In this document: positions 10,743-21,771 of the stretch, in pieces
Layout: each line of letters opens with the position of its first letter
Position numbering within the stretch: position 1 is the first letter of the stretch
Origin: Myrica gale
Lineage: Eukaryota > Streptophyta > Magnoliopsida > Fagales > Myricaceae
Length of the DNA: 64,000 bases
Assembly (NCBI GenBank): GCA_963930655.1
Contig: OZ005617.1
Coordinates: 1,676,501-1,740,500 of the forward strand
Direction: 5' to 3'
The notes under the pieces: model-generated
What the model was told of the DNA's origin: nothing
The model's database searches: none
What the model saw: only the letters and a program-made list of their open reading frames with translations
Position numbers and translations under genes: made by a program

Positions 10743-11273
10743 TGGAGTCTGGAGAAATAGCAAGCTGGAGATAGTGATTGTCTCCGTAAACTTTCTGTCC
10801 GTGGGCGCCTGTGTGAGTGTGTGTGAGAGAGAGAGAGAGAGAGGTGTTCTGTGGCTTTCCCGCTCTCAGATTGCGAAGACAAACAAAGAGCTGTCCGATG
10901 TTGGAGTTCATTGAACCTGGACGCTATTCCCTCCCTGGGCTATATTCACCATTTTCGTATTCCTAGTGAGGCTTTTTAATGGAAGACGCTAAAATCACAC
11001 CATCACCATGAATATAGGCTACGGCTTATCTAAATTTTTTAATTATTAATAAGTTTATTTTTCTCTCTTTTTACTCTCTTCTCTTTCAATTTGAATTTTT
11101 CTTACTTATAGTACTTCTTGAAAATGATTTATTCCTCCACACTAGGAATTTAATAATTATTTTTCTATTACCATGACTAAGGTATTGGAGCATTTTAAGC
11201 TTAATTTTTTAAATATAATTTATTAGTAAATTTTATTTATAATTTTGGATTGATGAAGCGTAAAAAGTTATTA
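10743..11273. other. Upstream region of APR copy 1
   Basis: Alignable with the region upstream of copy 2 (17822-18380), including 'gaacctggacgctccctccc'-like and 'ggtattggagca' segments. It represents the ancestral APR promoter and 5' flank. No other gene is seen. Confidence 0.6.
10811..10841. repeat. GT/GA microsatellite in the APR copy 1 5' region
   Basis: A (GT)n-(GA)n tract lies about 70-100 bases upstream of the APR copy 1 start. An equivalent, longer tract lies at 17881-17925 upstream of copy 2. It predates the duplication and was probably in the 5' UTR. Confidence 0.8.
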
Positions 11274-11455
11274 GGGTCTGTTTGCTACAAAAAAAATTCA
11301 CAAAATTTTACACCCTCTTACAATAAAATATTACAATATAATCTCTCTCTCCCATCAAATCATAATTTTTCACTGCAAAAATATAAAAAATTACCTCTCT
11401 CTTCACTTTTTCACTAAACTCAATACCTAAAATTTTAACAGCACAAACCCACCCT
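11274..11455. mobile_element. Tourist-like MITE (family A)
   Basis: It begins GGGTCTGTTTGCTAC and ends CACAAACCCACCC, so the termini are inverted repeats of the GGGTSTGTTTG kind, flanked on both sides by TTA. The TTA duplication and this terminus are typical of PIF/Harbinger-derived Tourist MITEs. It is absent from the matching position in the second APR copy, so it inserted after the duplication or was lost there. Confidence 0.75.
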
Positions 11456-11869
11456 TAGAGTGGTTCAAATGTAAACGTAACTCCAGTTAAGTATTTGTTG
11501 AATTTTGACCTCAATTCAAAATATATATTTCAATGTCATTTTAAAAATATTAAAATGACTAAAATTCGAACATAAATCGAATTTAACCTCAAATCTAAGT
11601 TGCATTTTTTAAATTTCAAGCACCCTAAAATTAGTGCGAGTGATAATAATTTTATTTATGTCTTCCTAAGAAAAAATTAAATTTGATGGATGAATATCAT
11701 TGAATTTTTTATTTTTTTCCTCCATAAAAATTACTATTAACAAATTTGTGTACCAATATAGATGCATTTTACTAATTCTTTCAACTATGTTAAAGCTCCG
11801 GCAATAGAAAATGAAATATTGCAAGGCTATGAGCTCATCGATGACCTCCTTTGTTTCTAATGTATTTGG

Positions 11870-12035
11870 AGAGGTTTCAATTCTTCATGGCCTCTAAAAT
11901 TTTTACCCCATCAAATCATCAATTTTCACTCCAAATAAATATAAAAAAATTCATTCAAATCATTCATCTCTTCATTTTTTTTCACTTATTCTAATACCTT
12001 AAATTTTTTACAATCAAACATCTCCTTAAATCTTA
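11870..12035. mobile_element. Diverged family A MITE
   Basis: Internal words match the element at 11274 in the same orientation: 'catcaaatcat', 'ttttcac', 'taataccttaaattttt'. The ends are too diverged to define. Confidence 0.5.
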
Positions 12036-12100
12036 GTCATCCACTAAAAACAAAAGGGTATGATAGCCACCTCATCAAGTCGCTTGTGTTGGTAAAAAAA

Positions 12101-12440
12101 GGGTAAATATATTTTTCACCCACGAACTACCATAGGTTTTACATTTTGCACTCTAAACTATCATTTTTATTACATTCACTCATCTAACTACTAATCTTAG
12201 ATACTTTGCATTATCAGTCAAATTTTTAGACTAAAATTACTATAATAATCTAAAGTCACTTTGTATATATTAAAAATATTATTTTCAATTATTTTTGGGA
12301 TATTATTGTCGAATATAGGGTGTAAAGTGTCTAATATTAATAGTTAGAAATGTAAAATGTCACTTAAGAAAAAAAATTGAGGTGCAAAATGTCTAAATAT
12401 TTGATAAAAATGTTCTAAGATTTGTACTTAGAATCTGATT
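12101..12440. repeat. MITE related to the 21.15 kb element
   Basis: Starts 'gggtaaatatatttttcacc' and 'cacgaactaccatagg', nearly the same as the element at 21151. The phrase 'ttggtaaaaaaa' occurs directly before it (12089-12100) and again at 12440-12451, consistent with a target-site duplication. The right end has lost its terminal repeat similarity. Confidence 0.6.
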
Positions 12441-12485
12441 GGTAAAAAAAAGAAGCTGTAATTTAGGGCAAAGTGCAAACATGAT

Positions 12486-12656
12486 GGGTGTGTTTGAGGG
12501 TGAAAATTTTGGGTATTGGGATTTGAAAAATATTATAAAATAAATATATGTTATGGGAGTTGGTGAAAAAGTGAAGAGAGAAGTTTTTTATGTGATGAAT
12601 TTTTTATTATTAAACTTAAAATTTTAGGTCTAAATTATTAGAGGTCAAACATACCC
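12486..12656. mobile_element. Tourist-like MITE (family A)
   Basis: Begins GGGTGTGTTTGAGGG and ends TCAAACATACCC, with the trinucleotide GAT on both sides. Internal 'gttggtgaaaaagtgaagag' is shared with the copies at 31.8, 38.2 and 48.0 kb. Confidence 0.75.
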
Positions 12657-12719
12657 GATAGCTCTCGAGTGTAAAGTACATCTACCGAAGAGAACTTTCA
12701 TTGCTGATAGAAGGCACTA

Positions 12720-12955
12720 CCCTTCAGAGTCTCGCACGATAGAAATCGTGAAGAACCCTTCCCTTTACCCAGCCTCTGCCCAACCCCTTGCCCGTTCCTG
12801 CCGCACCTAATCTTCGTCGCCGCCTGACTTTGCCGCCACCAGACGGCAACCCATTTGCTCAACGTCGCCTGGGGTCCTCACGGCATAACGGCGCCGCCCA
12901 GCCCCCTTTGAAAGCCTAGCCGACTTCGCCGCCACGCAACGACGTCGTTTTGTGT
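12720..12955. other. GC-rich block without a gene
   Basis: About 230 bases much richer in G+C than the flanks, with repeated 'gccgcc' and 'cgacgtcg' words. All frames are interrupted. It is not shared with the second duplication copy as far as I can align. It may be a captured exon or promoter fragment. Confidence 0.35.
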
Positions 12956-12959
12956 TATG

Positions 12960-14600
12960 ATTTTCATGTATATAATCTCATATTTTGTAGGTCATTTTAT
13001 TTTAATAGAATAATTCAAAATAGTACCTAGTATCTAATTTACCGATATTTTTTCTTGCATATTAATTTCGTAATGATGAGAGCTGCGCTTTTCATCTTGA
13101 AATCTGCACATCCACATTCCACAACACCAGTTTTTGGCAACAGTGGATTGGCTTCAGAGAACTGAAGATAGAAGTAATAGTAGGCCAAATTTCATGAAAG
13201 TCCACAAAGGCAAAGAGGAAAACATGCAGTTATCCATCTGATAAGAGTTCAAAAGTAGTCTATGAATGAGTTCCAATTTCTCACAAAGGTCCACAGCTTT
13301 CTATAATGTGGATTCTAAAAGCAGTGCTGGTTCTGAACTTTGTCAAGACGCTTTGCTTTATTTTGATTTTCATATGATCCTCTCGTCTTGACTTTTGCTT
13401 ATAATGTGCATACAAAAAAATATTGATCAAAAGCTACGTGCAAAATTCAACTCTCGATCTCCAACCATGAATCCCACTGCTCGAAGTGAGTTGAATCAAT
13501 TGCCATCAGTTTGCTATGGTTGAGTTTGTCTGTTGACTAAGCAAATCTCTTTTTACCATCGATCTACTTGTGGATCATGACTATCAATTGATATTCTCTG
13601 CAATGACGACCCACTAAATCTTATGAGATGAATCTGGCATAGGGTGGGTTATGGGTAAAGTTAAGGTTATCTACCCGATCCGTTCTGCAGGCCGAGGAGG
13701 AATGGTTGATAGGGTCTTGACACTTTAAAGTTACATAAGCTGCGGTCGAAAGTAGCCAACGCCACTGGCTTTTCAGATAAGCTTAGGCGTTATATCAGTT
13801 GAGGAAATTCGGGTATGAAAATATTGGCAGCGCTCATAATTCGCCATTTAAACATCATTACCACTCAATTCTTTAAATTCTTACTAACTTATTTTTCTCT
13901 CTCTCATTTACTACTCAAATTGGATGGTCAATCTCGAGATAAATAGACATAATATATGTCCTATAACATTATTGAGCATTGAATGTCTGGCAGTGCAGAC
14001 CCCACTGTAGCACCTTCATATTTCTCTCTAAATTAGACAGCAAATTAGAGAGAATCTGATCGCCTCTTACTCACCCTGCCATTTTCAGCGTTGTATATTT
14101 TGAATCCAGTGAGTTTGAGCTGTAAATTTCTGGACTTATAGTCTCGGGACCGTTGGCCGACTCTGAAATTGAGCTTGCTTTTCCTAGTTCAATTTGATAC
14201 CCTTTTTTTTTCTTTCTAATCTAGTACAATTTGATACCTCGGTCTGCGTAAGATCGAGCAAACTAGCTTGACATCCTAAAACTCCTTTTGGGAAAGCAAC
14301 CCAAACTAGGAAGCTTTTGGCCACTGTTGCCAACTCTCTAAAAGCGAGCAAACTAGCAAGCGGAAAAATAGATATCCAAGGTCAATGTTTAAGAAACAAA
14401 AATGAGAGCTATGCTCTTTATTCTTTATATCATGAAGGGGTCGACGACATGATCGATCCCATACAATTTCGACTTTACATTATAAATCGCATTGAATCTC
14501 AGAAGATTTTCTCCCCGAGATCAAGTAACGAAACCCCTCAGAAAAAGAGGGAAAAAAATGACAAAAGCACAGAATTAACTTTGCAGGAGTCAATATATAG
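12960..14600. other. Intergenic, includes a duplicated segment at 13.63-13.84 kb
   Basis: No gene is recognised. The part at about 13640-13840 ('agctgcggtcgaaagtagcc', 'gaggaaattcgg.tatgaaaatattgrca') matches 19440-19820, so the segmental duplication reaches beyond the APR genes. Confidence 0.5.
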
Positions 14601-14741
14601 TTAACTCCAGCCGGTGCATTCCATTGCCGCCCATCCGTAGTTACGCAGAAGAGGAGCGTCGTACCGACTCCCATATACAGTACCTTACGATTTCACCACC
14701 CAAATTATCAACAACCCCTTGTTGTCAGGGATATCAAATTA

Positions 14742-17700
14742 TCAGCGCAGAGCATTTACAAAAGCCGTCAATGAATCAACATCTCTCTTCTCCGAGGGAT
14801 ACTTGATGGGGCTTGACGAGTGTTTGGGGAAGAAAAGGATTGTGGGGAAGCTCCCCAGCTGCAGCTCTTGCTGTGCATATTCCTTTTGTTCACCATCAGC
14901 CCTGAACTTCCCCACCTTCACCCCACTCCCTGCCAGTTTATCTGCTAACTCAACATATGATCCTTCCATAGCCTGATAATCAAAAACCAATAAACATTGT
15001 TAGGTAAGGCGTAAAGTTCTATATTCCAGATAATAATTGCTGGAACCCAAGTTATGTTCACCTGGCAGAACCGGCACCATGGTGCATAAAGCACAACAAG
15101 CCACGGTTCTCTTCGATTCTCCAATCTAGCCAAGTTCTCTATCCCAGCTTTAGTAAAACTAACAACATTCTGGCTGTTAAAGATGTCAGTGACCGTGGCA
15201 CTCCCATTTGAAAGTGCAGCCCCATTTCCGTTGCCGTTGTGTTGGGCAACCTCTTCCGGTTTGATGTTTCCCTTGTGAAGGCCACACTCCTTGGCCTTGG
15301 CATCTTCCCACCACCACCTTCCTTCCCTCTCATGCTGCCCTGGTAGAACTGATCTGGTGCATGGCTCACACCCAATTGAGATGTATCCTTGAGAGTGCAA
15401 AGAATTAACAGGTACATTCATGGTTTGGAGGAAGTTCCATATGTCGCGACCTTCCACATTGGCCACAGGATTCCACTTCACCAAGCTCCCAATCCCACCA
15501 TCCATTCCTTCAAAGGAGGGGTCTACCTGGACAATTGGAATTTCGGCTCTGGTACCTGGAGATTGATCTTTTCTTTGACCGGTGATCCAGGCTCGGAGAC
15601 CTTTAAGCGCCCGCCTCAAAGGCCTAACCTTCCTGATTCTGCAGCACTCTTGGTGTCCATCCTCATAGAAGGAGAAGAATCCCTTGCCCCTCACCAGAGC
15701 TTGAACTTCAACAGCATCAGGGAACATGTACTTGATGTGGATATCATAATGCTTCTCAACAGTGTCAAATAACTGGTATGTTTCTGGGTTTAGCCTTCCA
15801 GTGTCCATGCTAAACACCCTGAAGGGGCGACCTGTTAACTTGGCATACTCAATCAAGGCCACATCTTCAGCTCCACTGCACATATCACCGGTAATAAAAA
15901 CATTTAGATTATTGTGTTTAGGATGCATAGTTCAACAATCTTGTAAGTTGGAATCCAGAAAAACTGGTTGAAGTTGCCAACATCACAGTAGTGTGGAAGA
16001 TTCAACAATTACTTAAAATGAACAAACATTGTTTTCTCTGTCAAAATTTATAGCTAAGTACAAGGAAGGGGAAAGATTTTTTTTTTTTTAAAAAAAAAGA
16101 GAAAAGAAATACCTAAATGCAATGGCAATGTCATTGCCAAATTTCTCCAGAGCTTTATCCATAATTTCAAGTGGAGAAGCATGTTCCAACTCCTTCGCCA
16201 ATCTCTCATAGTCCTCGGTCTCTACTCTATCTTCAACATCTGCAAATTCAATAAATGAGGTTCAAATTGTTGCATTATCAAGCTTTCAAATACATATATA
16301 GAGAACGTGAAAGAAAAGGGCCACAAAAATGAAATTCTTCCTGCCTCTTGAGAAAGATGTGGCCCCTACTTTTTCTTCATCCAGCATCAAAGCCAATTCA
16401 CAATCAAAATCTGAGCATCTCCATATTAGACACTATTAACAGAATGTACCTGGAACCACCACAGTCGCAGCTAGAGGAACGACCGCGTCGCTCCTCCTCA
16501 GTTCGGCACATACTGGTTTTACGGACAGCCTCCTGCGATAAGAATCCCAAGGCAATGATGGAACCAAGCGTTGATCAAGAAGACGAACTGAACTGATTCA
16601 TGGAGCTGTAGGAATCAAAATGACAACCAAGAAAACATAGTGAGATCCAATCCCCTAGAAATGGAAAGCGTGAAAGAGAGAAAATTGGAAGATAGGATCT
16701 TCATTCAGATCGAAATGAGAGAATAGTATAAACTGAAAAAAAAAGATTGCTTCGAAGTCGAATACACTAAGTTGATTAGTATTTGGCAAAACCACATATT
16801 TCACTGCTCTGGAGACCTAAGTAATTGGGATTCGAGCATCACAGTTCATGAACTGCTAGTTTACCATTTCACCGAATTTTGGCTGGAATGAGCAAGAAGC
16901 GAAATGTAGGATGGTGGGTAAGATCATGGGTCAAGACTCATAGGCATAATCTATCAACAGAAACTCAAACTGCGCGTACACTATCTAGTAAACAATTTCT
17001 GCTATCATGAAACTACCAAGGAAATATATTGGGAAAAAAGTCACAAGAATCAGTTTAAAATCACTCTTCAATTCACTCGATCAAAGCTTACAATGGATAA
17101 GCCCAAGACCACTAAGTGCTCCAGATGACATTTGTGCTATGTTAGTACCACAACTTAATAATAAGAAGAAGAAGATGATGCCAATATTGTCGTCTGTCTG
17201 TCTTTGTTTTGTTATTTTCTAATGCCACCTCCACTGTTATTAATTCTTATCTTCTGATTATCTTATTCTAGCTAAAGAACCGGCCAATACCATAGATACT
17301 TGCTTTATATATTAGTTGCCTGCTTGGAGTTTTCAAAACCTCCAAGTCACATATTAAAATCCAACCGTCTAACATACTTGAGCTTCAGAATTGTTACTTG
17401 CAGACTAGTTCTACGCAGACATTGCCCCACTCCATCTAGCAAAAAATGTGCCTATCACTCACGCAAAATTGCAGACAGCCGGTGACATATAGCGAATTTT
17501 ATAAGTATATACACGGAGCGAGTCACTCGATTCACTAAGATTAAAGTTGAGTAAAAGCGAATACCCACTAAAAAAAATACAATAAATGGCACACATTCTA
17601 AATTTATACGTTATATCAATGAAAATGACGTACAGATCCTTGAGAACTCAACGAAAACAACAAAAAATAACAAAACAAAAGAATTAACAAACATCCATCC

Positions 17701-17821
17701 CTCAAATTGCAGAGAGAGAGAGAGAGAGAAGTAAAAAGTAGTAAAAATAAGAGCATTTACCTTTGAGCTCGTGCGAAGTGATCGAGCCGCGAAGGAAAGA
17801 AGAAGAAGCTGAGAGAGCCAT
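14742..17821 (-). CDS. APR: 5'-adenylylsulfate reductase, plastid (APR copy 2)
   Basis: Reduces adenosine 5'-phosphosulfate to sulfite with glutathione in plastids, the key step of sulfate assimilation. Five exons: 17821-17761, 16605-16450, 16239-16113, 15875-15062 and 14972-14742, totalling 1389 nt (462 residues plus stop), the usual length. Exon 1 starts '[20 protein letters not shown]', a Ser-rich transit peptide. The reductase domain (about 95-330) has '[19 protein letters not shown]', the cluster cysteines in 'CCRIRK' and 'CEPCT', and the catalytic Cys in 'AKECGLHKG'. The C-terminal thioredoxin-like domain has 'APWCRFCQ' and ends '[11 protein letters not shown]'. Oddity: with the exon 2 acceptor used by copy 1, codon 23 is TGA (16598-16600) where copy 1 has TGG. 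An acceptor 18 bases downstream (TTCAG|TTCG) would skip it in frame. Either splicing there keeps the gene alive or it is a very young pseudogene. Confidence 0.9.
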
Positions 17822-17880
17822 TAGAGAAATAGCAAGCTGGAGATAGCGATTGTCTCTGTGAACTTTCAGTCCGTGGATCG

Positions 17881-17893
17881 GTGTGTGTGTGTG

Positions 17894-17925
<32 letters not shown>
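17881..17925. repeat. GT/GA microsatellite in the APR copy 2 5' region
   Basis: A (GT)n tract followed by a long (GA)n tract about 60-105 bases upstream of the APR start codon. GA/CT-rich 5' leaders are common in plant genes. It is longer than its copy 1 equivalent. Confidence 0.85.
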
Positions 17926-17932
<7 letters not shown>

Positions 17933-18719
17933 ATAAGACAGACAGAGACGTAGAACAGAGAACTTGTCGTGTTCTGTGGCTTTCTTTGCTCTCAGGTAGC
18001 GTCAAGCGAAGACATAAATAGCTGACCGATGCTGGGGTTCATCGAACCTGGACGCTCCCTCCCTGGGCTATTCATTTTCGTATTCCGCGTGGAGCTTTTT
18101 TTTTACTGGAAAACGCTAATATCACACCGTATATTGCTACGCTTATCTAAATTTTAATTATTATATAAAAAAATTATCTCTCTTTTTTACTCTGTTCTTC
18201 TTCAATTTGAATTTTTCTTGCTTTTTCTTTAAAAAAAAGAAAGAAAAAAAGAATTTTTCTTGCTTTTGGTGCCTGAAGATAATTTATTCATCCCCGAAAT
18301 GATAATTTAATAACTATTTGTCTATTACCATATTGCCTAAGGTATTGGAGCAATTTGAAGCTTAATTTTAAATATAATTTGTCCATAAAATTTATTTTTC
18401 AATGCCATTTTAAAACTAGAAAATGGGTAGATCTTGAACATAAATTGAATTTAACATCAATTTTAAGTTTTATTTTCTAAATTCAATCACCCAGAATTAC
18501 GTCTATAAATGAGTTTTTTTATTGTGTAATATTACTTAATAAGTTGTTGGATTTGATACGTATAATTAGGTGTACGTCTTCCTATGAAGATTTTGGTTTA
18601 CAAGTACAAACTTTAGTTGTGTACGTATAATTAATTTCACTTATTTTTTATAGAAAAAATACTATAAATATTACTTTTTTACATAAATTTCTAAAGATCA
18701 TTCCATATATACAATCTAT

Positions 18720-18898
18720 GAGTCTGTTCGGTGATGAAGTATTTTGAGAATTTTTTGTATTTTGAAAATTTTTAGATGATGTTAACTTTATTGACATGCG
18801 TGCAGTAGTTATTTTTAAGTGATGTTAAAAAACATGTTCGGTTTGTATATTCTCAGGATTCAAAAAATCCTGAGAATTTTAAAAAACCGAACAAGCCC
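18720..18898. mobile_element. Tourist-like MITE (family B)
   Basis: Begins GAGTCTGTTCGGTG and ends ACCGAACAAGCCC, with TAT on both sides. The centre 'atgatgttaactttattg' is shared with the element at 31087. The terminus GTCTGTTCGG and the 3-base duplication point to PIF/Harbinger. Confidence 0.7.
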
Positions 18899-19865
18899 TA
18901 TATCTTTGTTTCTAGCATTCATATGACTTCCTTGTTAGATCCAAATTCATTCTTCTAGAGGGCATTCACCAATTTCTTTGATTTTTTTTTGGAAAAAATT
19001 ATTAAATTATGAGTAATTTCCCATGAAAATCGTTTTGGATAAGTTCTAACTTTTCTTGATAATTGCACTAGTAACTATTATCGTTGTCTTTCTTAGCAAG
19101 AAAAAATGCTTAGAAAAAAGAAAAGTTGTATAGTGTATCTACTTTCTCTTTACATCAATAAATTTGAGCAACTTTGGGTCTCGCCTCCTAAGCTACCCAT
19201 GATGAGAGGCCATGAAGCACACCAATACGTCACACACACACAAATATACCATCTTTGTTTTTTTTGGGGTAATTAGAACCAAGTTTTTTTATGGTCTTTT
19301 TATATTCATGTTCAAAAAGGTGAAAAAAATGTTGTTGTGCACCGAAAGTGATATATAAATTCCACTACAGTCTACCCACAAAAATTATAGAGGAATCGGG
19401 AATAGTGTAGGTAATAGGTAAAGTTAATTAGCTAGCTGATTTAAGTGATTAGAGCAGTAGATTTCAAGATTAGTGTGTCGTAAGTTAGTCAATACGTCCG
19501 ATTAGGAAAAAAAAACTACCTCTTCCATGCGTGGTGAAATGGCCGGATGGTTGATATATAGCGTATTGTTATGAAGGGCTACCCTATTTTCTTCACAAGA
19601 TTATCCTTTATGCAGATTGCTGAAGTAATCAGCCATCGAAGGGGGCCTACATACCCCAAGTTGAGTCAAGTTTTTAATTACGTTCTTGACTATTTCACAT
19701 TACACAAACTGTGGTCAAAATTAGGCAACACTACTTGGTTTTCCGAGAAGCTTCGTCGTTATCAGTGGAGGAAATTCGGCTGGGCATGAAAATATTGACA
19801 AGAGGCTCATAGTTCGCAGCGAAGGCCGAGTATTATATCCACCCATGAATATTATGTTAACACTA
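18899..19865. other. Intergenic, no gene recognised
   Basis: AT-rich with short homopolymers; its right half is the distal part of the APR segmental duplication. A 72-codon open frame at 19571-19789 overlaps that duplicated segment but has no known domain and is not kept open in the 13.6-13.8 kb copy. Confidence 0.5.
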
Positions 19866-19875
19866 TTGATCCAAT

Positions 19876-20104
19876 GAGACAAGTTATTGTGTGAGTGAGA
19901 AAATTGTGTTAATGTGTGAGTAGACATGTGAGATTATAAGTTGAAAAATCTAATGGTTGAAAAAATGTCAAGTCATTTAATGAAACCGAGTCGGATTCGT
20001 GGGTCGGGTTCGTTAAATTAATGACGTGACATTTTTTCAGCCATTAAATTTCTCAACTTTTAATTTCACTCGTCCACTCACACACTCGCATAATAACCTT
20101 TGCC
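19876..20104. mobile_element. Mutator-like foldback MITE with 10-bp target duplication
   Basis: The two halves are long imperfect inverted repeats: 'aagttattgtgtgagtgaga' to 'tcaagtcattta' on the left, and the complement 'taatgacgtgaca' to 'cactcgcataataacctt' on the right. They leave a short centre of about 30 bases. TTGATCCAAT flanks it exactly on both sides (19866-19875 and 20105-20114). A 9-11 bp duplication with long TIRs fits MULE-derived elements. Confidence 0.75.
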
Positions 20105-20114
20105 TTGATCCAAT

Positions 20115-20923
20115 ATTATATGGGAGATCAATTACTTTAACAAGGGCAAGGTACGGGGGTACTGGAACAAGGTAACAGTATTTTAATCTTCCACCAACTT
20201 TGAACCCCCGCATTTCCCTCAGAGCTTGGTCCAAATTCAAAGAGTGCTGCAGCAGCAGACAACGGCAGTCGAAAGACGTTGTTCCTCCCTCTTTGTATAT
20301 AGTTTGTAAGCAGATCATCTGAAATAGTAGTCTATGGAAATAACTTACTGTACCATTTGCATGGATTAATCTGGTGCACTTCTCCTTATAATTACCAATG
20401 TGTCTACTTTGGGAATAGTTCGAGAGTATACAAGATTTACGATGACGCGCGTTCTTGGATTATATGAAGTTTCTGATATTTTTGCCCCTGATAGACACGG
20501 AAACCAGCCCAAGTTTGTTAAACATCGAGACCCAGAGAAGTTAGCTAGGCTGATTTCTAGAAGCAGTACTGGTCAAGTTGTGGGTGAAAGTCCAAGAACA
20601 TAACAATAATTAGAGGCAGAATCTGTCTAGTTTCACACGCTCATGCAGATTGCTGTGGTATGACCCGTAATGCAAACACATATCTGTACAAGCAATGGCA
20701 ACTATAATATGATTTCAATGCTTTGAAAAGATCGAAATCCAAACCGATTTGACTTATCGGGGCGTAATCTAGAAACATGATAACGAAGAAGCTGAAAGTG
20801 TTGGTCTAGAAAAGATATATTAAAAGTCAAACAAGGTGAAGATATAAATAGGTGATTGCTGCATAATCTTTGTACAAAGAGTATTATAGCATATAACACA
20901 ATCACAGCCTATTTTTGCTTATA
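20115..20923. other. Intergenic, no gene recognised
   Basis: Two short open frames (20037-20318 minus, 20400-20603 plus) have no recognisable motif. A TATA-like 'gatataaatagg' at about 20841 lies some 80 bases upstream of the possible exon at 20924. Confidence 0.45.
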
Positions 20924-20974
20924 ATGGCCAAGTACAATCAGCTTGCCTATTGGTCTCTTTTGCTCCTTTCCCTG
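20924..20974 (+). CDS. Possible first exon encoding a signal peptide
   Basis: ATG followed by 17 codons, 'MAKYNQLAYWSLLLLSL', a good hydrophobic signal-peptide core, ending exactly at a strong donor (CTG|GTAAGC) in phase 0. A TATA-like box lies upstream. In phase 0 it could splice to an acceptor at 21758-21759 (GATCAG|ATTGG), giving an N-terminal extension of the glyoxalase I protein in frame. That acceptor has a poor pyrimidine tract, so the link is an inference. It could also belong to a lost gene. Confidence 0.3.
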
Positions 20975-21150
20975 GTAAGCTCTTCGTATAACTTCTATAC
21001 CAAAGTCTCTCAGAAGCTTAACTCGCTAATTGCTCGGTTTAGCAGTTCTTTTGTTTTTAAGTAAATTAGTGTACGTTTATTGTATATTCAAACTCAAGAT
21101 CATGCTTTGACAGCATACTATATCATAATAATCATAAAAAAATAATTAAG

Positions 21151-21500
21151 GGGTAAATTATACATTTTTCATCCACGAACTACTATAGATTTTGCATTTT
21201 GCACTCTAAACTTATACCACTTTTGAGACATTACATCTTATAACTACTAATCTTAGACACTTTAGTAAAACTCATAAATTTTTTTAGACTTTTTGCACCC
21301 TCCAACTACCAATGTTAAACATTTTGCATCATCTGTCCGAAAATAACACTTCCAAGAATTTAATTAATGAATTGACAACAATATCATTAATATATGCAAA
21401 GTGGGTCAAAAATATTATCGTCATTTTAATCTAAGAATTTGACAGAGGATGTAAAGTGCAAAACTTACGATAGTTCGTGAGTGAAAAAATATATTTTTCC
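21151..21500. mobile_element. TIR element (MITE) of about 350 bp
   Basis: The left end 'gggtaaattatacatttttc', 'atccacgaactactatag' is mirrored at the right end by 'gatagttcgtgagtgaaaaa', 'atatatttttccc'. This gives inverted repeats of about 45 bases. Related copies are at 12101 and perhaps 1. A clean target duplication was not seen ('aattaa' occurs near both ends). Confidence 0.65.
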
Positions 21501-21771
21501 CGAGAATTAACATATAGAGACCGGTGCTTTTAGCTGCTTCAATTGTCTACCATCCTATTGCTTAGGGGGGGAAATAAACTCATTTGTCAATCAATTCATC
21601 CCATGACTTTGTAAACATCACTTTTCCCCGACAATATTTTGTTATGGTCAATATTAAAGCTATACCATTTTCTGTCCGAAGAGTTTGGCTTAGTGTTGAG
21701 GCCTCTATCTTGGGTTGTGGCTAATTATCTTGGGGAAAAACAAAAAACGCATTGATCAGATTGGATCGAGC

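Larger units (their letters stand above)
7656..13840. repeat. Segmental duplication, unit 1 (APR copy 1)
   Basis: Exons, introns, 5' flank and distal flank of APR copy 1 match, in the same order and orientation, the block at about 15318-19820. The match is interrupted by private insertions: intron 3 extra DNA, the MITE at 11274, and the repeats at 12.1 and 12.5 kb. Identity is high in exons and lower in the flanks. The left breakpoint is inside exon 4 at about 7656. Confidence 0.8.
15318..19820. repeat. Segmental duplication, unit 2 (APR copy 2)
   Basis: Counterpart of 7656-13840. Shared landmarks are all APR exons 1-4, the GA-rich 5' tract, 'taaggtattggagca' at about 18340, and the distal block at 19440-19820. 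The 3' end of this copy continues to the true gene end at 14742, which unit 1 lacks. Confidence 0.8.

Noticed and set aside
10678-10914. Short frames around the APR copy 1 start
   Set aside because: They are GA-repeat and antisense frames; the real start is ATG at 10742 on the minus strand, supported by phase and by copy 2.
15389-15772. 127-codon plus-strand frame across the APR exon
   Set aside because: Antisense shadow of APR exon 4; the same shadow occurs in copy 1.
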